In this document: one piece after another, positions 25,299 through 33,494 of the stretch
How positions within the stretch are numbered: position 1 is the first letter of the stretch
Layout: each line of letters begins with the position of its first letter
NCBI GenBank assembly: GCA_014728185.1
Contig: WJMB01000027.1
Span: forward strand, 1 to 34,901
DNA length: 34,901 nucleotides
Source: Candidatus Coatesiibacteriota bacterium
Lineage (GTDB): Bacteria > RBG-13-66-14
Direction of reading: 5' to 3'
Made by a program: the position numbers and the translations under genes
The notes under the pieces: generated by a model
Database searches by the model: none
What the model was told of the DNA's origin: nothing
The model's input: the letters and a program-made list of their open reading frames with translations, nothing else

Positions 25299-25721
25299 TA
25301 CGGACGACGAGGCTGCGAAGACGCAGCACGGCCGACGGCCGTCAATTAGCGCCATCCAGACGGTCCCTCTCCGGCGCGGCTTCCCGTCAATCACAGCAGG
25401 CTGCCGGTTTGGCGGCTGATCGTTGGAATCGGGCTCCCCATGACCATTGGACCATTGTCCGGACACCTAGACTCGGACGGCGGGCGGTAATCAACTGATC
25501 CAACAGCCGTATTTGTACGAACGCGTCGTTATCTTGTTTTCAATCCAAGCGCCTTTATTCAAAGCCTGAATCTCAGAGCCGTCATCCCGCTCTGGTTGCG
25601 GTACCACCGTGAGCAGCGCCCCAACGTATCAAAGAAACACAAGGCGCACACCGCTTTCATAGCATATTTACCGCTCCGGCCGCCGCCGCGGCCCATCGAG
25701 CGCTAACGCGAGGTAACCGCC
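25299..25721 (+). other. 423-nt intergenic region infA–rpmJ
   Basis: A short palindrome ACGGCCG-A-CGGCCGT (25328–25342) lies 30 nt after infA. Further on, an AT-richer stretch contains a weak promoter-like pair, TTGTTT (25534–25539) and TATTCA (25556–25561), 16-nt spacer. No ORF of recognisable product is present. It probably holds the start of a separate alpha-segment transcript. Confidence 0.4.
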
Positions 25722-25835
25722 ATGAAGGTACGCAGCTCAGTCAAACCGATTTGCGACAAGTGTCGCATCGTCAAGCGCCACGGCGTCGTGCGCGTGATCT
25801 GCAAGAATCCACGCCACAAGCAGCGCCAGGGCTAG
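25722..25835 (+). CDS. rpmJ: 50S ribosomal protein L36 (zinc form)
   Basis: The 37-residue product is MKVRSSVKPICDKCRIVKRH followed by GVVRVICKNPRHKQRQG. Zinc ligands C11, C14, C27 and H32 are all present, the ribbon form of L36. GCGAGG lies upstream of the ATG. Its place between infA and rpsM is the standard bacterial order. Confidence 0.98.
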   Translation: MKVRSSVKPICDKCRIVKRHGVVRVICKNPRHKQRQG

Positions 25836-25883
25836 GGCGTTTCCGCCTCCGGGCGGAAGCCCGTGCGATTTTAAAGGAGTAAG

Positions 25884-26255
25884 ATGGCCCGTATCGCCGG
25901 GGTCGACCTGCCGCGCGACAAGCATATCTCCATAAGCCTGACCTACATCTTCGGCATCGGCCGCACCAGCGCCGTGGAGATCTGCCGCAAGGCCGAACTC
26001 GATCCTTCAACCAAGACCCGGGACCTCACCGACGAGGAAATCACCCGCATCCGCCAGGTCATCGAGGCCGACTACAACGTCGAGGGCGCCCTGCGCGGCC
26101 AGGTGGCCCGTAACATCAAGCGCCTGATGGCCATCAACTGCTACCGTGGCCTGCGCCACAAGCGGGGCCTGCCGGCCCACGGCCAGCGCACCCGCACCAA
26201 CGCCCGCACCCGCAAGGGTCCCAAGCGCACCGTGGGAGCCAAGCGCAAGCAGTAA
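25884..26255 (+). CDS. rpsM: 30S ribosomal protein S13
   Basis: The 123-residue product has MARIAGVDLPRDKHISISLTYIFGIGRTSA, LTDEEITRIRQVIEADYNVEGALRGQVARNIKRLMAINCYRGLRHKRGLPAHGQRTRTNARTRKGPKR, typical S13. It makes the A-site finger and B1b intersubunit bridges. AAAGGAG lies 4 nt before the ATG. Confidence 0.99.
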   Translation: MARIAGVDLPRDKHISISLTYIFGIGRTSAVEICRKAELDPSTKTRDLTDEEITRIRQVIEADYNVEGALRGQVARNIKRLMAINCYRGLRHKRGLPAHGQRTRTNARTRKGPKRTVGAKRKQ

Positions 26256-26374
26256 GGCCCGCGGTAATCCGAAGAGAAGCACCAACCGGTTTACAACCGG
26301 CCCGCCGACGCCATGGAGGCCGGCCGGCAAGCGACAAGCGCTATTCCGCTTACAGAAGCGAAGAGAGGGAAGCT

Positions 26375-26761
26375 ATGGCTCGCCGCCGCCGCCGCTCGGT
26401 CAAACTCACCGAGGGCAACCCCGAGGGGATCATCAACATCCGCTCCTCGTTCAACAACACGATCATCTCCGTGACCTCCCTGGACGGCCGGGTCATCGGC
26501 TGGGGCAGCTCCGGCACCTCGGGCTTCAAGGGATCGAAGAAGTCGACCCCCTTCGCCGCCCAGGTCACCGCCGATATCTGCGCCAAGAAGGCCCTCGATT
26601 CCGGCATCCGCAAGGTCGAAGTCCACATCAAGGGTCCGGGGTCCGGTCGCGAATCGGCCATCCGCGCCCTCTCGGCCGCCGGACTCGGCATCACCGCCAT
26701 CAAGGACATCACCAGCGTGCCCCACAACGGCTGCCGCCCCAAGAAGCGGCGCCGTCTCTAG
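26375..26761 (+). CDS. rpsK: 30S ribosomal protein S11
   Basis: The 128-residue product has GIINIRSSFNNTIISVTSLDGRVIGWGSSGTSGFKGSKKSTPFAAQ and the C-terminal GLGITAIKDITSVPHNGCRPKKRRRL, canonical S11 of the 30S platform. GAGAGGGA precedes the ATG. A 119-nt gap separates it from rpsM. Confidence 0.99.
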   Translation: MARRRRRSVKLTEGNPEGIINIRSSFNNTIISVTSLDGRVIGWGSSGTSGFKGSKKSTPFAAQVTADICAKKALDSGIRKVEVHIKGPGSGRESAIRALSAAGLGITAIKDITSVPHNGCRPKKRRRL

Positions 26762-26778
26762 CCCCGGAGGACCCCCCT

Positions 26779-27405
26779 TTGGCTCGTTACACCGGACCCA
26801 AGTGCAAGCTCTGCCGCCGCGAGGGTGTCAAGCTCTACCTCAAGGGACAGCGCTGCAACAGCAACAAGTGCGCCATGGAGCGCCGCCCGGACCCCCCGGG
26901 CATGCACGGACGCCGCCGCCGCCGCCGCTCGTCGTCCTACGGCCTGCAGTTGCGCGAGAAGCAGCGCATCCGCCGCACCTACGGCCTGCTCGAAGCCCAG
27001 TTCTTCAACTTTTACAAGAAGGCCGAGCAGTCCAAGGGCATCACCGGCCACAACCTGCTGATCATGCTCGAGACCCGGCTGGACAACGTCCTGTTCCGCT
27101 CCGGCTTCGTGGCCACCCGTCAGCAGGCCCGGCAGCTCATCCGCCACGGCCACGTCTCGGTCGACGGTCGCAAGGTCGACATCCCCAGCCAGATCATCGA
27201 CCCCGAAGAGACCGTCCGGGTGCGCGAGAAATCGGGCATGGTGCCCCAGATAAAGTTCCGTCTGGAGAAGCTCCAGCCCCAGGCCGTCAACTGGCTCGAG
27301 GTCGACAACAAGAAGCTGGAGATCAAGGTCGCCCGGCGGCCCCAGCGCGACGACATCGCCCTGCCCTTCAACGAGCAGTTGGTCGTCGAGCTTTACTCCC
27401 GCTAA
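26779..27405 (+). CDS. rpsD: 30S ribosomal protein S4, zinc-binding form
   Basis: The 208-residue product starts ARYTGPKCKLCRREG, with a Cys quartet at C9, C12, C26 and C31 (the zinc form). The S4 RNA-binding domain follows (LETRLDNVLFRSGFVATRQQARQLIRHGHVSVDGRKVDIPS). S4 nucleates 30S assembly and represses the alpha operon in E. coli. The start is TTG at 26779 with GGAGG 8 nt upstream; the longer open frame to 26146 overlaps rpsM and rpsK and is rejected. Confidence 0.98.
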   Translation: MARYTGPKCKLCRREGVKLYLKGQRCNSNKCAMERRPDPPGMHGRRRRRRSSSYGLQLREKQRIRRTYGLLEAQFFNFYKKAEQSKGITGHNLLIMLETRLDNVLFRSGFVATRQQARQLIRHGHVSVDGRKVDIPSQIIDPEETVRVREKSGMVPQIKFRLEKLQPQAVNWLEVDNKKLEIKVARRPQRDDIALPFNEQLVVELYSR

Positions 27406-27421
27406 TCCTATCCGTTCGTTC

Positions 27422-27456
27422 CGGGTACGACGACGCCTCCCGTCGTCTACCCGTTT
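27422..27456 (+). promoter_or_regulatory. Bulged hairpin before rpoA
   Basis: CGGGTA (27422–27427) plus GACGACG (27429–27435) pairs with CGTCGTC (27441–27447) plus TACCCG (27448–27453). The stem is 13 bp with a single bulged C and a 5-nt loop, then TTT. It lies in the 136-nt rpsD–rpoA gap. It could attenuate or process the message so that rpoA is expressed differently from the ribosomal genes. Confidence 0.6.
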
Positions 27457-27541
27457 AACCTTACATATGGCATACGCCGACCGCCGCCCGACCCGCCCCA
27501 GGTGAAAGGCGGCCGATGGCGGCAGATTCGGGGCTCAGACG

Positions 27542-28552
27542 ATGATCATCGGCAAGGTTCTCGAAACCGACGTCAAAGTTCAAATAATCCGGGACGATGA
27601 AAACCCCCACCGGGCTCAGTTCATCTTCGAGCCACTGGCCTCGGGGTTCGGCACCACCGTGGGCAACGCCCTGCGCCGGGTGCTCTTGTCCAGTCTAAGC
27701 TCCTACTCCGTCACCGCGGTGCGCGTCGAGGGACTCAGCAACGACAAGCGCTACGACGCCAAGCACGAATACGACACCCTGCAGGGCGTCGTCGAGGACG
27801 TCTCCGACATTATCCTCAACCTGCGCCAGGTCGTTTTCTCCACCAAGCTCAACACCGACGAGCCCCAGGTGGTCAGTGTGCGTGCCGAGGGACCCCACGA
27901 GATCACCGCCGCCGACCTCAACCTCCCCGGCGGATTCTCCGTGCTCAACCCCGACTGCTACATCGCCGGACTCGACGACGACGGCGTCCTCGAGATGGAG
28001 ATGCTGCTGATGAAGGGCCGGGGCTACCTGACCGCCCACGACATAGAACTGCCCGAGGAGTACGACTTCCTGGGCCTGATCCCCATCGACGCCGTCTTCA
28101 CACCCATCCGCAAGATCAACTACACCGTCGAGGAAACCCGGGTGGGGCAGATGACCAACTTCGATAAACTCATCCTCGAGATCGTCACCGACGGCAGCCT
28201 ATCTCCCCAGGAAGCCCTCGAGCGGGCAGCCGCCATCCTGATCGGCTTCTTCTCCATCATCAGCTCCGCCGAGGCCCGCAAGACACCCGAAGAGGAACGC
28301 CTCGACGAAGAGCGCCGTCGGATGGCCGAACTGCTCGCCCGACCCGTCAGCGACCTAGAACTCTCCGTGCGCTCGGCCAACTGCCTCAAGGCCGCCCAGA
28401 TCAACACCCTGGGTGACCTGGTCCAGAAATCCGAAAACGAGCTGCTCCAGTACCGCAACTTCGGCAAGAAATCCCTGGCCGAGATCCAGGAGTTCCTCGC
28501 CGGCTACGGTCTTGACCTGGGGATGGATACCAGCATATATACCGAAAGCTAA
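27542..28552 (+). CDS. rpoA: RNA polymerase alpha subunit
   Basis: The 336-residue product has the N-terminal dimerisation domain (RAQFIFEPLASGFGTTVGNALRRVLLSSLSSYSVTAVRVEG) and VLLRQV-type core. After a linker of about 250–265 comes the C-terminal DNA/activator-binding domain (DLELSVRSANCLKAAQINTLGDLVQKSENELLQYRNFGKKSLAEIQEFLAGYGLDLGM). It assembles core polymerase. A 136-nt gap containing a hairpin precedes it; rplQ follows after 45 nt. Confidence 0.99.
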   Translation: MIIGKVLETDVKVQIIRDDENPHRAQFIFEPLASGFGTTVGNALRRVLLSSLSSYSVTAVRVEGLSNDKRYDAKHEYDTLQGVVEDVSDIILNLRQVVFSTKLNTDEPQVVSVRAEGPHEITAADLNLPGGFSVLNPDCYIAGLDDDGVLEMEMLLMKGRGYLTAHDIELPEEYDFLGLIPIDAVFTPIRKINYTVEETRVGQMTNFDKLILEIVTDGSLSPQEALERAAAILIGFFSIISSAEARKTPEEERLDEERRRMAELLARPVSDLELSVRSANCLKAAQINTLGDLVQKSENELLQYRNFGKKSLAEIQEFLAGYGLDLGMDTSIYTES

Positions 28553-28597
28553 AGCGGATTCCCGCTTTCCTACTCAAGCGCTTCGACAGGAACTCCC

Positions 28598-29011
28598 ATG
28601 AGACACCGTAAAAGCGGCTACAAACTGGGCCGCAACGCCAGCCACCGCCGGGCGCTGATGCGCAACCTCTGCCGGGCCCTGATCCGCCACGAGCGGATCG
28701 AAACCACCCACACCAAGGCCAAGGCCCTCAAGAGCTACGCCGACCGCCTCTTCGCACGCGGACGCGCCGGAGACACCGCCGCCCACCGCGCCGTCTACGC
28801 CGGCCTGGCCGGTGACCGCAAGGTCACCCGCAAGTTCTTCAACGACGTCCTGCCCCGCTACGACGGGCGCAGCGGCGGCTTCGTCCGCATAATACCCCGC
28901 GGCTTCCGCCGCGGCGACGGAGCCGACATCTCCTACGTCGAACTCTGCGAGATGGCCCCCGATTTCGCCGAACCCCGGGTCATCAAGCTCAAGAAGAAGA
29001 TCACCGAGTAG
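28598..29011 (+). CDS. rplQ: 50S ribosomal protein L17
   Basis: The 137-residue product begins MRHRKSGYKLGRNASHRRALMRNLCRALIRHERIETTHTKAKALKSYADRL, diagnostic of L17, and ends RIIPRGFRRGDGADISYVELCEMAP. It is the last gene of the alpha segment. No terminator is visible before the tRNA-Ser gene 50 nt downstream, so co-transcription is likely. Confidence 0.98.
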   Translation: MRHRKSGYKLGRNASHRRALMRNLCRALIRHERIETTHTKAKALKSYADRLFARGRAGDTAAHRAVYAGLAGDRKVTRKFFNDVLPRYDGRSGGFVRIIPRGFRRGDGADISYVELCEMAPDFAEPRVIKLKKKITE

Positions 29012-29061
29012 TCCGAACCTGCCGCACCCACCACACCCCGCGGCGCGCAAGTTGGGACTGC

Positions 29062-29152
29062 GGAGGGCTAGTCCTAACTGGTAAGGCAGCGGACTTGAAA
29101 TCCGCCGGGCTCCACAAAGCCCTTGCAGGTTCGAATCCTGTGCCCTCCGCCA
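29062..29152 (+). tRNA. tRNA-Ser (UGA anticodon)
   Basis: Class II tRNA. The acceptor stem is GGAGGGC (29062–29068) with GCCCTCC (29142–29148), discriminator G and encoded CCA (29150–29152). The anticodon stem-loop is GCGGA-CTTGAAA-TCCGC with anticodon TGA at 29096–29098. There is a long variable arm and a T-arm GCAGGTTCGAATCCTGT. It reads UCA and wobble Ser codons. Confidence 0.96.
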
Positions 29153-29153
29153 A

Positions 29154-29403
29154 GGGGGCTGGTAATGGCCTCCACCAAATGCCACCCCGGCTAAACAGCA
29201 ATACAAAACTCAGGGGGCTGGTATTGGGGCTCGTGATCGAGTGCCCATTGTACCGCCCCGGCTAAGCGGCAAAGCATAACTCGGGGGCTGGTAATGGCCT
29301 CCACCAAATGCCACCCCGGCTAAACAGCAATACATAACTCGGGGGCTGGTATTCGAGGGCTGCCAAGAAAGCTCCCGGCCAGCGGCTGCCCGGGTAAATG
29401 CCG
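29154..29403 (+). repeat. Tandem repeat array abutting tRNA-Ser
   Basis: About four units begin GGGGGCTGGTA near 29154, 29213, 29283 and 29341, roughly 58–70 nt each. Units 1 and 3 are nearly identical over their whole length (GGGGGCTGGTAATGGCC, then CACCCCGGCTAAACAGCAATACA). Unit 2 shares both ends but has a different middle, and unit 4 keeps only the start. Each unit can form a hairpin with GGGG/CCCC and TGGC/GCCA pairing. The array starts 2 nt after the tRNA CCA. Minus-strand ORFs across it are artefacts. The rest of the gap to 29566 shows no gene. Confidence 0.8.
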
Positions 29404-29566
29404 TAGTGACTCGTTCGGTGGGTGGTGTCAGGGGCTCCGGTGTCAACCGAGCCTTTAGCGGCCACCTGTACGCACTCCACCGCCCGCGCATAAGTGATCC
29501 CGACTGCGATCCAATTCCGACCAAGCCCGCAAGCAAAGAAAGCAACCGCAGTCAACGCACTTATTC

Positions 29567-29595
29567 TTGCCCAACCGGCACGCTCCGGTTATAAT
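29567..29595 (+). promoter_or_regulatory. tRNA promoter
   Basis: TTGCCC (29567–29572), 17-nt spacer, TATAAT (29590–29595), a near-consensus sigma-70 promoter. Transcription would start about 35 nt before tRNA-Ser(GCU). Confidence 0.88.
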
Positions 29596-29638
29596 TCCCC
29601 CGCTTGCGCAGACGTCCTCTCGAAAAGCACCCCACGAC

Positions 29639-29731
<93 letters not shown>

Positions 29732-29744
29732 CCCGCTTCACCTG

Positions 29745-29821
<77 letters not shown>

Positions 29822-29831
29822 TCGCCCTTCC

Positions 29832-29855
29832 AACCGGCCCCAACGGCCGGTTTTT
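29832..29855 (+). terminator. Intrinsic terminator of tRNA transcript
   Basis: AACCGGCC (29832–29839), loop CCAAC, GGCCGGTT (29845–29852), followed by TTTC. It lies 10 nt after the tRNA-Arg CCA, a classic strong terminator. Confidence 0.93.
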
Positions 29856-30074
29856 CGCAGCCCCGCGCTGCAGCGTGGGGGATAATCAAACGAGCCTCGA
29901 CCGGGCCGGCTTCCGAATCATCCCGGCCCGCCCACGACGGCCGGTGGTTTTACGAGATCGCCGCGGTTTATCGCCTTACACCCCGCAACGGGTCCTTTTT
30001 TGGTAAGATGGTGTCGTCGAATTCTTTACTGAGCGTTTTCGATAAACGATGAATGATTAACCCGGGAGCCGGAG

Positions 30075-31643
30075 TTGGAGAGCAGCGTATCTGAGAAGGC
30101 CATCGACAGTTGCGAGCCGCGGGTCTCGCTAAGGCGCCTGAGCCTGGTCGTCCTGGCTGTGCTGGTGCTCTACCGCCTCTTCGTCCTGGTGGCGCTGCCG
30201 ACCGATCAACTCATCCGCTACTCCAACGACGACACCTGCTACTATCTGGGCATCGGCCGCAACCTGGCCGCCGGCGAGGGGCTGACCTTCGACGGCCTGC
30301 ACCGGACCAACGGCTTCCATCCCCTCTGGCAGCTCATCAGCACCGCACCTTTCCTGCTCGGCCTGGGAACCGACGCCGCCTGGCGCTTCCTGCTGGCGCT
30401 GACGGTCATCATCTGGGGAGTGGGGCTGTGGTATCTGAGGCGGATCATCCTGCGCCGCTGGGGGCCGGCCGCGGCACTGCTCGCTCTACTTGTCTGCCTC
30501 TGGCCGCAGATTTACAACAACTCCACCTGCGGGATGGAGGTTACGCTGACCTTCACCCTGCTGATGTGCGGTATCGATCTCCTCGAGCGGCGCGGTATCG
30601 GTAAGTTGAACGCTCCGCCAGGGGTCGAGACGGGCCTCGGCGTCCTGCTGGCCCTGGTCTTCCTGAGCCGCCTGGATACGGCCTTCCTGCATCTCGCCGC
30701 CGGTGTCTACTTCCTGCGCGCCTACCTGCGCGGCGGTGCGGCACACGGCAGGGGAATCCGGGACTTCCTCGCCCGGGGGCTGCGCCTGTTCGGTCCGACG
30801 GTCTTGGCTCTGGCCGGTTATCTGGTCTGGAACAAGCTGTCTTTCGGCCACTTCTTCGCCATCTCCGGCGCGTTGAAGAGCTCATTCCCCATCCCTTGTC
30901 TTAACCTCGGTCAGTTCCTGATGTATCGTGAGCTTGGGGTTTTCGCCGTCGCGGCGTTGATCTGGCTGGCGGTACGCCGCCGCTCGAACGAGCCCTGGCT
31001 GCGCATCCTGGCCTGGGGACTGGCGGGCCAATTGCTCTACCTGCTGTTCTTCCTCAAGTGGGCCCCCTTCGCCTACTACCTGATCGCCCTGGGGCTGCCG
31101 GTTGGTTTGTTCGCCCTGGCGGACTTCCAGAAGCGGTTACTGCCCGTCGACGGACGCCTCTACCGTTGGCTGGTCCCACTGGCGACCGCGGTGGTTATCG
31201 CCGGTCAGGTTCTCTCCTGGCACAGGCAGGGCTACGGTTTCCAGCGCGCCACCTACGAGGGCGCTCTGTGGGCGAGGGACAACACTTCAGAAGACGCGGT
31301 TCTGGCGATGCGCGACAGCGGTATCTTCGGCTACTTCTGCGAGCGCTCCTGCATCAACCTCGACGGCCTGGTCAATGATTACGAGTACCAGCGCTGGGTC
31401 TCGGCGGATCGTTTAGGCGATTATTTCGACGAAACCGGAGTCGACTACTTCGTCCACCACGCCCTGCCCACGGAGGACTACGAATCCCGGGAGACGCTGA
31501 GCTTCTACATCCCGGGGCGTCTTTACGGAGGCGAGGCCATCTACGTACTGAGCAATGACGATCTGGTCTTCACCAGCCGGCCCTACCGCTACGGATTCGG
31601 CATGAGCAGCCTGACCCTGGGCATCTGGCGGCTGAGCCAATGA
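30075..31643 (+). CDS. GT-C-like polytopic membrane glycosyltransferase, putative
   Basis: The 522-residue product is very hydrophobic with about ten membrane helices. After the first helix (about 22–41) comes RYSNDDTCYYLGIGRNLAAGEGLTFDGLHRTNGFHPLWQL, with D52–D53 in the position of the catalytic acidic loop of GT-C/ArnT/PMT-type polyprenyl-phosphate-sugar glycosyltransferases. The C-terminal about 120 residues appear periplasmic. Substrate is unknown. The start is TTG at 30075 with GGGAG 6 nt upstream. It lies 49 nt before mreB in the same direction, possibly in one transcript. No glycan genes are adjacent. Confidence 0.72.
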   Translation: MESSVSEKAIDSCEPRVSLRRLSLVVLAVLVLYRLFVLVALPTDQLIRYSNDDTCYYLGIGRNLAAGEGLTFDGLHRTNGFHPLWQLISTAPFLLGLGTDAAWRFLLALTVIIWGVGLWYLRRIILRRWGPAAALLALLVCLWPQIYNNSTCGMEVTLTFTLLMCGIDLLERRGIGKLNAPPGVETGLGVLLALVFLSRLDTAFLHLAAGVYFLRAYLRGGAAHGRGIRDFLARGLRLFGPTVLALAGYLVWNKLSFGHFFAISGALKSSFPIPCLNLGQFLMYRELGVFAVAALIWLAVRRRSNEPWLRILAWGLAGQLLYLLFFLKWAPFAYYLIALGLPVGLFALADFQKRLLPVDGRLYRWLVPLATAVVIAGQVLSWHRQGYGFQRATYEGALWARDNTSEDAVLAMRDSGIFGYFCERSCINLDGLVNDYEYQRWVSADRLGDYFDETGVDYFVHHALPTEDYESRETLSFYIPGRLYGGEAIYVLSNDDLVFTSRPYRYGFGMSSLTLGIWRLSQ

Positions 31644-31692
31644 ACCACCACGCGATACAGGCAAGTCCCGTTGACAACAGAAAGGCGAGGCT

Positions 31693-32733
31693 GTGGGTCT
31701 CATCGGAGCTTTTCTAGGGCTGTTCTCCCACGATATCGCCATTGATCTGGGCACGGCCAACACCCTGGTGTATGTGCGCGGCGAGGGCGTGATCATCGAC
31801 GAACCGACGGTGGTCGCCCTGCGGCGAGACACCGGCAGGGTCATCGCCGTGGGCCTGGAAGCCAAGACGATGCTGGGGCGCACGCCGGATTCCATCCAGG
31901 CCCTGCGCCCGATGAAGGACGGCGTGATCGCCAACTACGAGGTCACCGAGCGGATGCTCAAGTATTTCATCTCGAAGAGCCACGGCCGCCGCCGGTTGAT
32001 CCGCCCCCGGACCCTGATCTGCGTGCCCTCGGGCATAACCGAGGTAGAGAAGCGCGCCGTGCGCGACTCCGCCCTCCACGCCGGCGCCCGCGAGGTGATG
32101 ATGGTCTACGAACCGATGGCCGCGGCTATCGGCGCCGACCTGCCCGTCCACGAGCCCGTCGGCAACGTGATCATCGATATCGGCGGCGGGACCACCGAGG
32201 TGGCTGTGATCTCCCTCTCCGGCATCGTCACCAACACCAGCATCCGCATCGGCGGCGACGAGATGGACGCCGCCATCGACAAGTACCTGCGCAAGACCTA
32301 CAATCTCCTCGTCGGTGAGCAGACCGCCGAGAGCATCAAGCTCAAGATAGGCAGCGCCTACCCCGTCGACGGCGAGCAGACCATGATCATCCGCGGCCGC
32401 GACGTCGTCGAGGGGGTGCCGCGGACCCTCGAGATCACCGCCGAGGAGATCCGCCAGGCCATCGCCGAGACCGTGGGCAGCATCGTGCTGGCCGTGCGCC
32501 AGACCCTGGAGCAGACGCCGCCGGAGCTGGCCGCCGACATCGTCGACCGGGGCATCTACATGGCCGGCGGCGGCTCGCTGCTACGCGGTCTGGACCGCCT
32601 GCTCGAGGTGGAAACCGAGCTGACCGTCACCCGGACCGAGAAAGCGCTGACCACCGTCGTCGTCGGGGCCGGCAAGATAATCGACGACGGCGACCGCTAC
32701 CGCAAGGTCGTCATCCGCGGCGAGGACACCTAG
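31693..32733 (+). CDS. mreB: Rod shape-determining protein MreB
   Basis: The 346-residue actin homologue organises lateral wall synthesis beneath the membrane. It has phosphate-1 DLGTANT (18–24), phosphate-2 IDIGGGTTEVAVIS (about 158–171) and the adenosine-binding GGGSLLRGLD (about 290–299). The N-terminal MGLIGAFLGLF may serve as the membrane-binding amphipathic segment. The start is GTG at 31693 with GCGAGG just upstream. It lies 2 nt before mreC. Confidence 0.98.
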   Translation: MGLIGAFLGLFSHDIAIDLGTANTLVYVRGEGVIIDEPTVVALRRDTGRVIAVGLEAKTMLGRTPDSIQALRPMKDGVIANYEVTERMLKYFISKSHGRRRLIRPRTLICVPSGITEVEKRAVRDSALHAGAREVMMVYEPMAAAIGADLPVHEPVGNVIIDIGGGTTEVAVISLSGIVTNTSIRIGGDEMDAAIDKYLRKTYNLLVGEQTAESIKLKIGSAYPVDGEQTMIIRGRDVVEGVPRTLEITAEEIRQAIAETVGSIVLAVRQTLEQTPPELAADIVDRGIYMAGGGSLLRGLDRLLEVETELTVTRTEKALTTVVVGAGKIIDDGDRYRKVVIRGEDT

Positions 32734-32735
32734 TC

Positions 32736-33494
32736 GTGGCGCCGGCGCGGACCATCGGGCTGGGCGTCACGCTGCTGCTGCTCTCGACGCTGCTGGTCTG
32801 GGCCGACGCCGTCGATCTCGGCTTCGTCGAGACCCTGCGCGCCGAGGCCGCCGGTTGGCGCGACGGTCTGGGCTTCCTCGCCCGGCGCTGCGCCGACTTC
32901 CTTCATGATCGCCGAGCGGCCCTGGAAGGCGGACAGGCCGCCGTCGCCGACGAACTCAGCGCCGGTCTGATCGCGCGTCTCGACGCCGAGAACGCCGAGT
33001 TGCGCGCCCTGCTCGGCCTCAAGCTGCGCAGTCCCTGGCGGCTGGTCACCGCCGAGTACCTGCCCGGTTCGCCGGCCCGTCTCGAGGCCGGCTCCGTCGA
33101 CGGCCTGGCCCCGGGCATGGCCGTGGTCGACGGCCGGGGGCTCATCGGCGTGCTGGGCTCCTGCGGCTCCCACACCAGCGAGGTGCTGGGCTTCGACCGC
33201 CTGGGGCCCCGGGGGGTCCACCTGACCGGCTGCGGTCAGAACGGGGTGCTGGAGCTGATGGACGGCGAGCTTGTCGTCGTCTACCTGGCTGCCGCCCCAC
33301 GCCCCCGCGAGGGCGAGCTGGTGGTCACCAGCGTTCCGGGGCGGCTCCCCGCCGGGATTCCCGTGGGCCGTGTGCTCGAGGTCCGCCACCGGCCCGGCGA
33401 GCTCGAGCTGAGCTGCTCTCTGGGACCGCCGCGCCCCGACGACGAGACCCGGGTGGCCCACGTCGTCGCCCGGACCCCCGAAGCCGCGCCGTGA
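32736..33494 (+). CDS. mreC: Rod shape-determining protein MreC
   Basis: The 252-residue product has an N-terminal membrane anchor (about 7–23), then a helical segment about 60–90 (LIARLDAENAELRALLGL) and the beta-domain (AEYLPGSPARLEAGSVDGLAPGMAVVDGRGLIGVLGSCGSHTSEVL...PRPREGELVVTSVPGRLPAGIPVGRVLEV) typical of MreC. It scaffolds the elongasome in the periplasm. The start is GTG at 32736. It overlaps mreD by 4 nt (GTGA). Confidence 0.95.
   Translation: MAPARTIGLGVTLLLLSTLLVWADAVDLGFVETLRAEAAGWRDGLGFLARRCADFLHDRRAALEGGQAAVADELSAGLIARLDAENAELRALLGLKLRSPWRLVTAEYLPGSPARLEAGSVDGLAPGMAVVDGRGLIGVLGSCGSHTSEVLGFDRLGPRGVHLTGCGQNGVLELMDGELVVVYLAAAPRPREGELVVTSVPGRLPAGIPVGRVLEVRHRPGELELSCSLGPPRPDDETRVAHVVARTPEAAP

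Noticed and set aside
26146..26778. Upstream extension of rpsD through rpsM and rpsK
   Set aside because: It overlaps two certain genes in another frame; S4 similarity begins at TTG 26779 with GGAGG upstream.
29154..29403. Possible CRISPR array
   Set aside because: Units of 58–70 nt have no constant short repeat with unique spacers, units 1 and 3 are the same over their whole length, and there are no cas genes.
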